Part shown: one piece after another, positions 1-7,776 of the stretch | How the letters are laid out: the number at the start of each line of letters is the position of its first letter | How positions within the stretch are numbered: the stretch's first letter is position 1 | From: DASXTW01 sp046726275 | GTDB taxonomy: Bacteria > Actinomycetota > UBA4738 | Assembly (NCBI GenBank): GCA_046726275.1 | Contig: JBKPAF010000094.1 | Location: 1 to 32,985 of the forward strand | DNA length: 32,985 bases | Direction of reading: 5' to 3' | Made by a program: the position numbers and the translations under genes | The notes under the pieces: generated by a model | The model's input: only the letters and a program-made list of their open reading frames with translations | The model's database searches: none | Told to the model about the DNA's origin: nothing

Positions 1-123
1 ACCTATTCGGAGCCGCAGGGTGGACCAGGAACCGCGGTCGACGAAGCCAGCCAGCAGCTTCGGGAGTTCCTGGGGATGCCCGGGGACGAGGAGTATCAGT
101 CCGGCCATCCGTGGGGTGCTTGA
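1..123 (+). CDS. C-terminal fragment of an unidentified protein (5' end outside window)
   Basis: Frame 1 is open from the first base to a TGA at 121-123 and gives 40 residues ending in Gly-His-Pro-Trp-Gly-Ala. The segment is acidic and looks helical (DEASQQLREFLGM is readable), and most codons end in G or C, as in the surrounding genes. I do not recognise a family. It would be convergent with the thioredoxin gene that ends at 138. Another frame is also open here, so this call rests on codon character and on the clean stop just before the neighbouring gene. Confidence 0.4.
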   Translation, partial: TYSEPQGGPGTAVDEASQQLREFLGMPGDEEYQSGHPWGA

Positions 124-137
124 GCCCCCGGGAGGCC

Positions 138-683
138 TCAGGTCTCCGTTCTCGCCAGAACGTCTTCGATCGCGCCACGCAGATCGCGCTCCGAGATGGC
201 CCCGCTGTGCCTGAACGCCTTCCTGCCTGACGCGTCGTAGATGACGGTGATCGGCTGGCCGATGAATCCCAGATCGTCTCGGATGGCGCCGGTGGGGTCG
301 AAGACGCTTGGATAAGGCCACCTGTACCTCCGGATGAACGCCCGGGCTGGCGGGAGGTGGTCGATGATGTCCACACCCAGGAACTGGACCTGCCCCTGAG
401 TCCGGCTCGCCTCACTGGCCAGGCCTGGCGCCTCGAGCGTGCACGGACCGCACCACGACGCCCAGATGTTCACCACCACCGGCTTGCCCCGCAGGCTCGC
501 CAGCAGCTCTCGGAACTGAGCCGGAGCGAACCGGGGAAGGGCCGTAGGACTGGACGGAAGGACGACCGGGCTCTTCAACTGCCCGGTCGCGGGCTGGGGG
601 CCATAACCACACGCGGCCAACAGCAGGATCCAGATCACGCCCATCGCTGCCGCGAGACGGTGACGTTCCTTCCCCCTGGTCAT
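138..683 (-). CDS. TlpA/ResA-like thioredoxin-fold lipoprotein
   Basis: A 181-residue exported thiol-disulfide oxidoreductase. The N-terminus has basic residues, a hydrophobic stretch and a lipobox (Leu-Ala-Ala-Cys, Cys25), so it is probably a lipoprotein on the outer face of the membrane. The active site reads WCGPC (Cys78, Cys81) in a Val-Val-Asn-Ile-Trp-Ala-Ser context typical of TlpA/ResA, and the cis-proline loop is visible as Gly-Gln-Pro-Ile-Thr. Members of this family reduce apocytochromes or other exported thiol proteins; no cytochrome c maturation gene is visible here, so the substrate is unknown. The frame stays open 170 codons upstream, but that part lies antisense to the kinase gene and is spurious. 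The ATG at 683 is chosen because it directly precedes the signal peptide. A GACAAT hexamer lies 6 bases upstream, so the mRNA may be leaderless. Confidence 0.85.
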   Translation of the reverse strand: MTRGKERHRLAAAMGVIWILLLAACGYGPQPATGQLKSPVVLPSSPTALPRFAPAQFRELLASLRGKPVVVNIWASWCGPCTLEAPGLASEASRTQGQVQFLGVDIIDHLPPARAFIRRYRWPYPSVFDPTGAIRDDLGFIGQPITVIYDASGRKAFRHSGAISERDLRGAIEDVLARTET

Positions 684-729
684 GTCCTCATTGTCGGCGA
701 CGAGCGGGCGGTGCGCCCGGTCGCGGGTT

Positions 730-758
730 CCGGGGCGAAGAGGACCCGATGCTACAAT
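730..758 (+). promoter_or_regulatory. Candidate extended -10 promoter for the DAK/FakA gene
   Basis: TACAAT at 753-758 is preceded by TG one base upstream (TGcTACAAT), an extended -10 element of the main sigma factor. No good -35 is visible near 730-735, which is tolerable for extended -10 promoters. Transcription would start near 765-767, almost exactly on the ATG of the small leader ORF at 767. The same GATGCTA core recurs upstream of rplS. Confidence 0.5.
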
Positions 759-766
759 CCGCCAGA

Positions 767-790
767 ATGCCCATCTACCTGCGGTTTTGA
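767..790 (+). CDS. 7-codon leader ORF overlapping the DAK gene start
   Basis: ATG at 767 opens a short frame encoding Met-Pro-Ile-Tyr-Leu-Arg-Phe with a TGA at 788-790. The last base of that stop is the first base of the ATG of the DAK gene (TGATG). The ATG lies 8 bases after a TACAAT -10, so the transcript would begin at or next to this codon. The main gene has no visible Shine-Dalgarno, so terminating leader ribosomes could reinitiate on it. That it is translated is inference; it may be chance. Confidence 0.3.
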   Translation: MPIYLRF

Positions 791-2409
791 TGGCGGACAG
801 GCTCGACGCGACCACGCTTCGCCGGGCCATGGAGATCTTCGCCGGATCCCTCAGGGACCACCGGGCAGAGCTCGACTCGCTCAATGTGTATCCCGTTCCC
901 GACGGGGATACCGGCACCAACCTGCTGATGACCCAGGAGGCGGTGCTCTCGTCCCTCCCCGCCGAGGGAACGGGTGACGACCTGCGAGCGCTGGGCGCCG
1001 CCATTTCCCGCGGATCCCTGATAGGAGCTCGGGGGAATTCAGGAGTCATCCTGTCCCAGATCCTGCGGGGCCTCTGGGAGCGGCCGCCAACCGGGGACGC
1101 GTTCGGCCCATCCGAGCTTGCCAGAGCGCTCCGACGAGCGGCCGACGAGGCCCACCGTGCGGTGGCAAGGCCCGCGGAGGGCACGATCCTCACCGTGATT
1201 CGCGACGCCTCTCTCGCGGCCGAGGCTGTCGTGGGAGACGACGAGGTCGGGTGCTCGGTGGTGGTTCGGGCCGCGCTGAGGGGTGCCCGCCGTTCTCTCC
1301 TCCGTACCAGGGAGCTCCTCCCCGAGCTCCGAGAAGCAGGCGTGGTGGATGCGGGCGCGAAGGGTATCGTGCTGCTCCTGGACGCTCTTCATGCGGCTCT
1401 GGCTGGGGAAGGTCCTTCCGAGCAGGTCGGTCCCCTCGGCCCCGTCGGCCACACGACCGAGGCCCCAAGGGCTGCGAACCTGGAGTTCCCATTCGAAGTC
1501 CAGTACCTGCTGGAAGCTCCAGACGAGGCCATGCCGCGCTTGCGACAGGAGGTGGCCGAGCTCGGAGATTCGCTGGTCGTGGTGGGCGGAAACGGCCTCT
1601 TCAACGTCCACGTCCATACGAAGTGGCCTGAACGTGCGGTGGAGGCGGGAGAGCGAGTAGGCATGCCGAACGACGTCCAGATCACCGACCTTCAGGAGCA
1701 GGTGGTCGACTGCATCGGGGGTCAGGCTCGAGCTGTGCGGATCGCCGAGCAGGTCACCGGGCTCGTCGCGGTGGTCGAGGGGGATGGCTTGACGAAGACG
1801 TTCGTGTCTCTGGGGGCCCTGGTGGTGAGCGGCGGGCCCGGCAACGCTCCCTCGCCCGAGGCGCTGGCCGAGGGCATCGAGGCCGTATCCGGGAGCTCGG
1901 TCATCGTTCTACCAAACGACCCTCAGCTGGGGGGAATGGCCGAGCGGGCCGCCCGGCACGCGACGAAGGAAGTCCTAACGGTGCGCTCCGCGGGCATCCC
2001 TCCGGGACTCGCCGCGGCGACCGCCTTCAACCCTCTTGCGTCTCCCACCGAGAATGTCGCGGCGATGACGACTGCCGCTGCGGAGTGCACGTGGGCCGAG
2101 CTGATGCCCGTCGATCGGGACGCGGGGATTCCTGCCGGCTCGGTGAAGGGTGGAGGTTGGACCGGGTCCCGCGACGGCCACGTGGTCTGCGTCCGCGAGT
2201 CCGCCGCCGACTGCGCGATTCAGGTGGTTCGGGGCTTGGAGGACATCGAAGATCAGGCCGACGTCGTGACTTTGATCGAAGGCGCCGACGCGTTGCCCGA
2301 GGATCGCCGGGCCGTCCGGGCGGCGCTGGAGGAAGCCTGCCCCGACCTGCACCTCGAGGTCATCGACGGGGGGCAACCCGGGGCCCCGTTCCTTCTCTGG
2401 GTGGAGTAA
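790..2409 (+). CDS. DAK2-domain (FakA/YloV family) kinase
   Basis: A 539-residue cytoplasmic protein of the YloV/FakA family. The N-terminal DhaL/DAK2 domain (about 1-200) carries the nucleotide/metal motif Asp-Gly-Asp-Thr-Gly-Thr-Asn at 38-44 and the Gly-Ala-Arg-Gly-Asn-Ser-Gly-Val loop, followed by a middle domain and a DegV-like C-terminal region ending in Leu-Leu-Trp-Val-Glu. In firmicutes FakA phosphorylates FakB-bound fatty acids; a FakB partner is not in this window, so fatty-acid kinase activity is inferred from the family. The frame is open back to 682, but the protein clearly begins at Met-Ala-Asp-Arg-Leu-Asp-Ala-Thr-Thr-Leu-Arg-Arg-Ala. The gene heads the recG-rsmD-coaD cluster, the usual actinobacterial arrangement, and appears to have its own promoter. 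Confidence 0.88.
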   Translation: MADRLDATTLRRAMEIFAGSLRDHRAELDSLNVYPVPDGDTGTNLLMTQEAVLSSLPAEGTGDDLRALGAAISRGSLIGARGNSGVILSQILRGLWERPPTGDAFGPSELARALRRAADEAHRAVARPAEGTILTVIRDASLAAEAVVGDDEVGCSVVVRAALRGARRSLLRTRELLPELREAGVVDAGAKGIVLLLDALHAALAGEGPSEQVGPLGPVGHTTEAPRAANLEFPFEVQYLLEAPDEAMPRLRQEVAELGDSLVVVGGNGLFNVHVHTKWPERAVEAGERVGMPNDVQITDLQEQVVDCIGGQARAVRIAEQVTGLVAVVEGDGLTKTFVSLGALVVSGGPGNAPSPEALAEGIEAVSGSSVIVLPNDPQLGGMAERAARHATKEVLTVRSAGIPPGLAAATAFNPLASPTENVAAMTTAAAECTWAELMPVDRDAGIPAGSVKGGGWTGSRDGHVVCVRESAADCAIQVVRGLEDIEDQADVVTLIEGADALPEDRRAVRAALEEACPDLHLEVIDGGQPGAPFLLWVE

Positions 2410-2452
2410 GCGTGGTCGAAGGAGTCGGTGCGCCCGGTCAGAATGGGAGGGC

Positions 2453-4675
2453 ATGAGCCCCCTTACGCTGGACAGCCCCGTCACCGAAATCGACGCGAGG
2501 ATCGCCAACCGCAGGATGGGCGCGAAGGCCAAGGGACCTCCGGCTCACGAGGTCCTCGCCGAAGGCCTGGGGATCGATTCCGTGGGGCAGTTGCTGCGCC
2601 ACTACCCGAGGCGCTACATCGATCGTTCGGCCACCGTTCCCATCGGCGAGCTCCGGTTCCGGCAAGGGCAGGACGTGACCGTGATCGGCACTGTGCGAAG
2701 CGTCCAGCAGCGCCCCACCCGCCGCGGACAACGGATGGTGACCGTGAAGGTCTACGACGGCACCGGCACCCTCGATCTGGTCTTCTTCAATCAGCCGTGG
2801 ACGGCGTCGGTGTATCGCCCCGAGATCGAGGTGGCCGTCTCGGGTTTGGCCTCCGTCTATCGGGGGCGGCTCCAGCTCCAGAAGCAGGAAGTGGAGATCC
2901 TTCGGGGTGATGATTCCGAGACGGTGCACACAGGCCGCATCACCCCGGTGCATCCGGCCACGGAGGGCATAAGCACTCGGACCATCCGCGAGCTCGTCTA
3001 TCGAGCGTTCCAGCGACTCGCCCCCATCCCGGAGCCACTTCCACCCGAAGTCGTCGAGGCCGAGGGCCTGTCAGACGAGGACGGCGCGCTTCGCGACATC
3101 CACTTTCCCGAGGACGAACAGGCCAGGCGCAGGGCAGTCAACCGATTGAAGTTCGACGAGCTGTTCGCTCTCGAGCTCGGCGTGGCCTATCGGAAGCACC
3201 GGGTGGAGAGCGCGGCCAAAGGCGTGGCCCACCTGGTCGCCGGCGAGCTGACCAATGGGTTCCTCGCTGCGCTCCCTTTCGAGCTCACGGAGGCTCAGGT
3301 TCGCGCGATGAAGGAGATTGGCGAGGACATGGCTCAGGCCAAACCGATGAATCGCCTGCTTCAGGGGGACGTCGGATCGGGAAAGACCGTCGTCTCTCTG
3401 TACGCGGCGCTTGCGGCAGTTCAGTCGGGCCACCAGGCCACGATCATGGCGCCGACCGAGGTGCTTGCTGGCCAGCACTATCGAACAGTCCACGCGCTGC
3501 TTACCTCCATGGGGGCAAGGGACGTTCTGGACACGCCCGACCTCCGATCGAGGGCAGCAACCGCCCAGGCGAGCCTGCTGGATGAACCGACCGAGTCGGA
3601 AACCGATTCGAGCGTGACGTTCGCGCTGCTCACCGCCGCGATCACCGGAAAGGATCGCCAGCGGATCATCGCCGGCATCGCCAGCGGTGAGGTGGACCTC
3701 GTGATCGGGACCCACGCACTGGTTCAGGAAGGTGTCCAATTCGCCGACCTGTCCCTCGCCGTCATCGACGAGCAACACCGCTTCGGCGTGCACCAGCGAG
3801 TCATCCTGAAGGAGAAGGGGGCGCACCCGGACGTGCTGATCATGACCGCCACCCCCATCCCCCGGACGCTGGCGCTCACCTACTACGGGGATCTCGACGT
3901 CTCGGTGCTGGACGAGATGCCCGCTGGTCGGTTGCCGGCCAGCACGTCCGTGGCTCGCACTCCCGCGGAGCGACGGCGGGCGTACGAGTTGGTCCGCTCG
4001 GAGGTCCAGTCCGGCCGACAAGCCTTCGTGGTGTGCGCCGCGATCGACGAGGCGAATCGATTGGAGGTCCGAGCAGCCGAGCGAGAAGCGGACAGGCTGC
4101 AGACCGAGGTCTTCCCCGATCTGCGCATCGCCCTGCTCCACGGCCGGATGCGCCCGGCGGAGAAGGAACGCGTGATGGATACCTTCCGGTCGGGGGAGGC
4201 CGATGTCCTGATCTCAACGACGGTCATCGAGGTCGGCGTCGACGTGCCGAACGCGACCGTGATGCTCGTGGAGAATGCGGAACGCTTCGGCCTCGCTCAG
4301 CTCCATCAGCTGCGAGGACGGATCGGGCGGGGAAGCCATCGTTCGCATTGCGTGCTGTTCGACGAGAGCGGACCGGGGAATGATGACGCCAAGGCGCGCC
4401 TGGCGGCGATGGCGCGAACGACCGATGGTTTCGAGCTGGCCGACGAAGACCTCAGGCTTCGCGGCGAAGGCACCCTCTTCGACATCAAGCAGTCGGGAAT
4501 GCCCGACCTCAAGCTGGCGCGCCTCGCCGAGGACGCCGAGCTGGTCCGACGGGCCCGGGGTCGCGCGTTCGCCATCATCGAGTCGGACCCCGGCCTCGAC
4601 CGGAATCCGGAGCTGCTCGAACTCCTGCGCCACACGTTCACCGGCGAGGCGATCGAGTGGCTGTTCCACTCGTGA
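2453..4675 (+). CDS. recG: ATP-dependent DNA helicase RecG
   Basis: A 740-residue branch-migration helicase that remodels stalled replication forks and Holliday junctions. An N-terminal OB-fold wedge domain (about 60-130) is followed by superfamily 2 helicase motifs: Walker A Gly-Asp-Val-Gly-Ser-Gly-Lys-Thr near 305, DEQHRFG near 440, Thr-Ala-Thr-Pro-Ile-Pro-Arg-Thr near 465, and Gln-Leu-Arg-Gly-Arg-Ile-Gly-Arg-Gly near 617. A polar insertion around 360-395, between motifs I and II, is rich in Asp, Glu, Ser and Thr. The ATG at 2453 has GGGAGG just upstream, 43 bases after the kinase gene, consistent with one operon. Length fits the family. Confidence 0.96.
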   Translation: MSPLTLDSPVTEIDARIANRRMGAKAKGPPAHEVLAEGLGIDSVGQLLRHYPRRYIDRSATVPIGELRFRQGQDVTVIGTVRSVQQRPTRRGQRMVTVKVYDGTGTLDLVFFNQPWTASVYRPEIEVAVSGLASVYRGRLQLQKQEVEILRGDDSETVHTGRITPVHPATEGISTRTIRELVYRAFQRLAPIPEPLPPEVVEAEGLSDEDGALRDIHFPEDEQARRRAVNRLKFDELFALELGVAYRKHRVESAAKGVAHLVAGELTNGFLAALPFELTEAQVRAMKEIGEDMAQAKPMNRLLQGDVGSGKTVVSLYAALAAVQSGHQATIMAPTEVLAGQHYRTVHALLTSMGARDVLDTPDLRSRAATAQASLLDEPTESETDSSVTFALLTAAITGKDRQRIIAGIASGEVDLVIGTHALVQEGVQFADLSLAVIDEQHRFGVHQRVILKEKGAHPDVLIMTATPIPRTLALTYYGDLDVSVLDEMPAGRLPASTSVARTPAERRRAYELVRSEVQSGRQAFVVCAAIDEANRLEVRAAEREADRLQTEVFPDLRIALLHGRMRPAEKERVMDTFRSGEADVLISTTVIEVGVDVPNATVMLVENAERFGLAQLHQLRGRIGRGSHRSHCVLFDESGPGNDDAKARLAAMARTTDGFELADEDLRLRGEGTLFDIKQSGMPDLKLARLAEDAELVRRARGRAFAIIESDPGLDRNPELLELLRHTFTGEAIEWLFHS

Positions 4676-4712
4676 ACCTCGCTCGTTCGCCGAGCGCCCC
4701 CCGCGCCAGACC

Positions 4713-5258
4713 GTGAGGATCGTCGCGGGCTCCGCGAAGGGCACGCGGCTCGGACGCGTCCCGGCGGGAACGCGCCCCCTGTCCGACCGGGCCAGGGAGG
4801 GTCTGTTCTCTAGCCTGGGAGAGAGGGTGGAGGGAGCTCGGGTCCTCGACCTCTTCGCCGGCACAGGCGCGATGGGGATCGAGGCCCTATCCCGGGGGGC
4901 TCGGACCGCCCTGTTCCTGGACTCGTCCCCTCAGGCCGTCCGGGCGATCACCCAGAACCTCCAGCGGACCGGTTTGGCCGAGCGCGCCACCGTCCGGCGC
5001 CACGACGTCCTTCGGGCTCTCCGCCAGGGGGTCGGCTCCTTCGATCTGGTCATGCTCGACCCCCCCTACCGGGCCCCCGGGCCCTATCTGGACGCCGTGC
5101 TGGCTGAAATCGCAGGTCAGGGCGCTGTCGCGGCCCCCGGGACGGTGGTCCTGACCAGGTCGGACCGAAGTTACATGCCTGTCATTCCAGTAAACTGGCG
5201 CCCTGAGAGGCGGCTTTCCTACGGGGACTCGGCCGTGCACCTCTTCCAGACCCCGTGA
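4713..5258 (+). CDS. rsmD: 16S rRNA (guanine(966)-N2)-methyltransferase RsmD
   Basis: A 181-residue SAM-dependent rRNA methyltransferase acting on the small subunit. The family N-terminus (Arg-Ile-Val-Ala-Gly-Ser-Ala-Lys-Gly, then Arg-Pro-Leu-Ser-Asp-Arg-Ala-Arg-Glu) is clear. The SAM-binding motif Asp-Leu-Phe-Ala-Gly-Thr-Gly lies at 46-52 and the catalytic Asp-Pro-Pro-Tyr at 116-119. The GTG at 4713 is chosen because RsmD proteins start two residues before the Ile-Val-Ala-Gly strand; the longer frame back to 4275 overlaps recG. It lies between recG and coaD, as is common in bacteria. Confidence 0.92.
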   Translation: MRIVAGSAKGTRLGRVPAGTRPLSDRAREGLFSSLGERVEGARVLDLFAGTGAMGIEALSRGARTALFLDSSPQAVRAITQNLQRTGLAERATVRRHDVLRALRQGVGSFDLVMLDPPYRAPGPYLDAVLAEIAGQGAVAAPGTVVLTRSDRSYMPVIPVNWRPERRLSYGDSAVHLFQTP

Positions 5259-5282
5259 GCAATGTCAGGGAGGGCGAAGACT

Positions 5283-5771
5283 GTGGGGCTCATCGCCCTG
5301 TGTCCCGGGACGTTCGATCCCGTCACCAATGGTCACATCGACATCATCCAGCGGGCAAGCCGCTGCTTCGAGCGTGTGGTGGTGGCGGTGTTGGAGAACC
5401 CCGCGAAGGAGCCCTTGTTCAGCACCGACGAACGCGTGGCCATGCTCAAGGAGGCCACCGCGGAGATCGACCAGGTGGAGGTCGACTCGTTCTCCGGTCT
5501 TCTGGTCGACTACGCCTCCGCCCGGGGGATCAGGATCATCGTCAAGGGGCTTCGGGCCGTCACTGACTTCGACTTCGAGCTCCAGATGGCCCAGATGAAC
5601 CATCGGATGACCGGCGTCGAGACCTTCTTCGTCCCGACGAGCCCGCAGTGGTCCTACCTGTCGTCGTCCCTGATCAAGGAAGTCGTTCGATTCGGCGGAG
5701 ACATCTCCGGCCTGGTTCCACCGTTCGTGGGGGACCGCCTGGAGGAAAAGCTGTCGCCCGGGAGGGAGTGA
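5283..5771 (+). CDS. coaD: Phosphopantetheine adenylyltransferase CoaD
   Basis: A 162-residue enzyme that transfers AMP from ATP to 4'-phosphopantetheine in coenzyme A synthesis. The nucleotidyltransferase motif Pro-Gly-Thr-Phe-Asp-Pro-Val-Thr-Asn-Gly-His lies at 8-18, and the C-terminal Ser-Ser-Ser-Leu-Ile-Lys-Glu ATP-contact loop is present. Two starts are possible: ATG 5262 without a clear ribosome binding site, and GTG 5283 with GGGAGGG nine bases upstream. I prefer GTG 5283 because the protein then starts a few residues before the first strand, as CoaD does. The next gene follows after 9 bases. Confidence 0.94.
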   Translation: MGLIALCPGTFDPVTNGHIDIIQRASRCFERVVVAVLENPAKEPLFSTDERVAMLKEATAEIDQVEVDSFSGLLVDYASARGIRIIVKGLRAVTDFDFELQMAQMNHRMTGVETFFVPTSPQWSYLSSSLIKEVVRFGGDISGLVPPFVGDRLEEKLSPGRE

Positions 5772-5780
5772 ACCTTACCC

Positions 5781-6302
5781 GTGGATATCAGCGCGCGCCT
5801 CCAGCAGATCGAAGAGCTCATCCGAGCGGCCAAGTCGATGCCACTGTCGGCCAGCGTCCTGGTCAACCAGGAGGAGGTCCTGGAGCTACTCGAGTCGGCC
5901 CAGGCCGAGCTGCCCGAGGAGATCAAGCAGGCCCGGTGGGTGGTCAAGGACCGCGAGGAACTCCTGGCCAAGGCCCGGCGCGACGGCGAGGCCGTGGTCC
6001 AGAAGGGCATGGACGAACGAGCCCGCTTGGTGTCCCAGCAGGAAGTGGTCCGGGCCGCCCAGGAAGAAGCCGAGCGCCTCCTGGCCGAAGCGCGCGAGCA
6101 GGCACGGCAGATGCGACTGGAAGCCGAGGACTACGTCGATGCCAAGCTCGCCCAGTTCGAGATCGCCCTAGGAAAGACCCAGCAGGAACTGGGGCGGTCG
6201 ATCGCCCAGGTCCGGAGAGGCCGGGACAAATTGCGCGGTGTGACGCCGGCTCAAGAGGAATTCGGAACCGACGAGTTGTTCGACGAGGAGGACCGGGGAT
6301 GA
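5781..6302 (+). CDS. SepIVA/DivIVA-like coiled-coil protein
   Basis: A 173-residue, strongly helical, charged protein. The first part reads Leu-Gln-Gln-Ile-Glu-Glu-Leu-Ile and is followed by a long Ala/Glu/Arg/Gln-rich coiled coil (about 40-150) with an acidic C-terminus. It has no signal peptide or membrane segment. It sits between coaD and yceD, upstream of rpmF-rnc-mutM-smc. In mycobacteria the gene next to the yceD homologue (Rv2926c) and rnc is SepIVA (Rv2927c), an essential DivIVA-domain cell-division protein, so this is probably its positional counterpart. Sequence-level similarity to a proton-ATPase b-type coiled coil is a possible false hit. The GTG start follows a GGAGGGAG 12 bases upstream. 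Its stop overlaps the next start (ATGA). Confidence 0.7.
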   Translation: MDISARLQQIEELIRAAKSMPLSASVLVNQEEVLELLESAQAELPEEIKQARWVVKDREELLAKARRDGEAVVQKGMDERARLVSQQEVVRAAQEEAERLLAEAREQARQMRLEAEDYVDAKLAQFEIALGKTQQELGRSIAQVRRGRDKLRGVTPAQEEFGTDELFDEEDRG

Positions 6303-6826
6303 CCCTCGACATCGACGTCCGGGATCTCCTGGGTCAGCCGGGGACGTCGCGGACCATCAGGGTGAGTGAGTCCATCCCTGGCCTCGGGAACGAGCTCGCA
6401 GCGGTTCCGCAGGACGATCAGGTCGAGGCCGAGCTGCTGCTGGAAAGTGTCGTGGAAGGCGTCCTGGCGAGTGGACCCATGACGGGCCCACTCGCCATGG
6501 TCTGCGCCCGCTGCCTGGTCTCCTTCCGGTCGGAGTTCCACCTCGACGTTCACGAGCTGTTCACACCCGATGCCGGAATCGGAGACGACGAATATCGCGT
6601 GAACGAAGGTGCGATCGACCTCGAGCCGATGATCCGCGACGCCGTCCTGTTGTCGATGCCCTTCGCCCCGCTGTGCCGGCCCGACTGCCTGGGTCTGTGC
6701 GAGCGATGCGGAGGCGACCGCAACATCGGGGAGTGCGTCTGCGCCCCTGCGGTGGATCCGAGGTGGGCGCCGCTGTCCGGGATCGATCTGGAGCGGGTCG
6801 AGCGGAAGACCGACGTAGGCGGCTGA
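6299..6826 (+). CDS. yceD: YceD/DUF177 family zinc-ribbon protein
   Basis: A 175-residue protein of the DUF177 family, which is almost always found just upstream of rpmF and is linked to 23S rRNA and ribosome accumulation. An N-terminal beta-rich half contains a Cys-Ala-Arg-Cys pair, and the C-terminal half carries the family metal-like motif Cys-Arg-Pro-Asp-Cys-Leu-Gly-Leu-Cys-Glu-Arg-Cys-Gly and a further Cys-Val-Cys. The ATG overlaps the stop of the coiled-coil gene by ATGA, implying translational coupling. The frame is open upstream only because it lies over coaD and the coiled-coil gene. Confidence 0.88.
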   Translation: MTLDIDVRDLLGQPGTSRTIRVSESIPGLGNELAAVPQDDQVEAELLLESVVEGVLASGPMTGPLAMVCARCLVSFRSEFHLDVHELFTPDAGIGDDEYRVNEGAIDLEPMIRDAVLLSMPFAPLCRPDCLGLCERCGGDRNIGECVCAPAVDPRWAPLSGIDLERVERKTDVGG

Positions 6827-6871
6827 GGAAGTGAGGCGCCCGGGAGGGCGCGGAAGGAGAGCGAACGAGCG

Positions 6872-7048
6872 ATGCCAACGCCAAAGAGGAAAACGCCGAG
6901 GACCAAGACGGCGACGCGCCGGGCGCAGTGGAAGGGGAGTGCGCCCACCTACGCCGAGTGCCCCCAGTGCCATCAGCCGAAGCTGCCCCATCGGGTCTGT
7001 CCGAACTGCGGCTATTACGCGGGACGCCAGGCTATCGAGGTCGAGTAG
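6872..7048 (+). CDS. rpmF: 50S ribosomal protein L32
   Basis: A 58-residue basic protein beginning Met-Pro-Thr-Pro-Lys-Arg-Lys-Thr, with the zinc-ribbon pairs Cys-Pro-Gln-Cys (30-33) and Cys-Pro-Asn-Cys-Gly (43-46). These mark the zinc-binding form of L32. It follows yceD by 45 bases and precedes rnc, the standard yceD-rpmF pairing. An AAGGAG lies about 12 bases upstream of the ATG. The zinc-independent paralogue used under zinc starvation in some actinobacteria is not in this window. Confidence 0.95.
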   Translation: MPTPKRKTPRTKTATRRAQWKGSAPTYAECPQCHQPKLPHRVCPNCGYYAGRQAIEVE

Positions 7049-7062
7049 GCAATAGGACCGCC

Positions 7063-7773
7063 GTGCCACGCAAGGAGACGCCACTGGAAAGGGCCCTGGG
7101 GGTCCGGTTCAAGTCGCCGACCCTGCGCGAGGCGGCCCTGACCCATCGCTCCTACGCGTTCGAGCAGGGCGTGCACCCGACGAACGAGCGTCTGGAGTTC
7201 CTGGGCGACGCCGTCCTCGGGCTTGCCGTCACCGACGTGGTGTACAGGGCCTTTCCGGATCGATCCGAAGGTGAGCTGGCCAAGCTCAGAGCGGCCATGG
7301 TGAACATGACCATGCTGGCCGAAGTGGCCCGGGAGCTCGGGCTGGGGGAGGAGATCCGGCTCGGACGAGGCGAGGAGCTCTCGGGTGGTCGAGACAAGCC
7401 GAGCATCCTCGCGGACGCGCTCGAAGCTGTCCTCGGCGCGCTCTATCTGGATCGGGGGATGAAATCCGCCCAGTCCGTCATCGAGCGGCTCTTCTGGCCA
7501 CGGGTCACCGCGTACGTGCGAGGCGAAGGGGACCGCGACTACAAGACCATCCTTCAGGAGCTGGCGGCCCAGGACCTCGGGCGGCTGCCCGAATACCGTG
7601 TTGCAGAGCGGGGCCCGGACCACGAGAAGGAATTCACGGCGACGGTGTACCTGTCCGGCCAGTTGTTCGGCAGGGGAACCGGGCGGTCGAAGAAGGAAGC
7701 CGAACAGCGGGCGGCCCGGGAGGCGTACGAGCGTTTCATCGAGGGCCCTGCCGAGCTGGCCAAGGAGCACTGA
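7063..7773 (+). CDS. rnc: Ribonuclease III
   Basis: A 236-residue double-strand-specific endoribonuclease that processes rRNA precursors and structured mRNAs. The signature Asn-Glu-Arg-Leu-Glu-Phe-Leu-Gly-Asp lies at 41-49 with the metal-binding Glu and Asp present, and the second acidic pair is in Asp-Ala-Leu-Glu-Ala-Val-Leu-Gly-Ala. The C-terminus (about 160-228) is a double-stranded RNA-binding domain ending in the Lys-Lys-Glu-Ala-Glu-Gln-Arg-Ala-Ala helix. The GTG at 7063 has AGGA five bases upstream. mutM follows after 3 bases. Confidence 0.96.
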   Translation: MPRKETPLERALGVRFKSPTLREAALTHRSYAFEQGVHPTNERLEFLGDAVLGLAVTDVVYRAFPDRSEGELAKLRAAMVNMTMLAEVARELGLGEEIRLGRGEELSGGRDKPSILADALEAVLGALYLDRGMKSAQSVIERLFWPRVTAYVRGEGDRDYKTILQELAAQDLGRLPEYRVAERGPDHEKEFTATVYLSGQLFGRGTGRSKKEAEQRAAREAYERFIEGPAELAKEH

Positions 7774-7776
7774 TCC

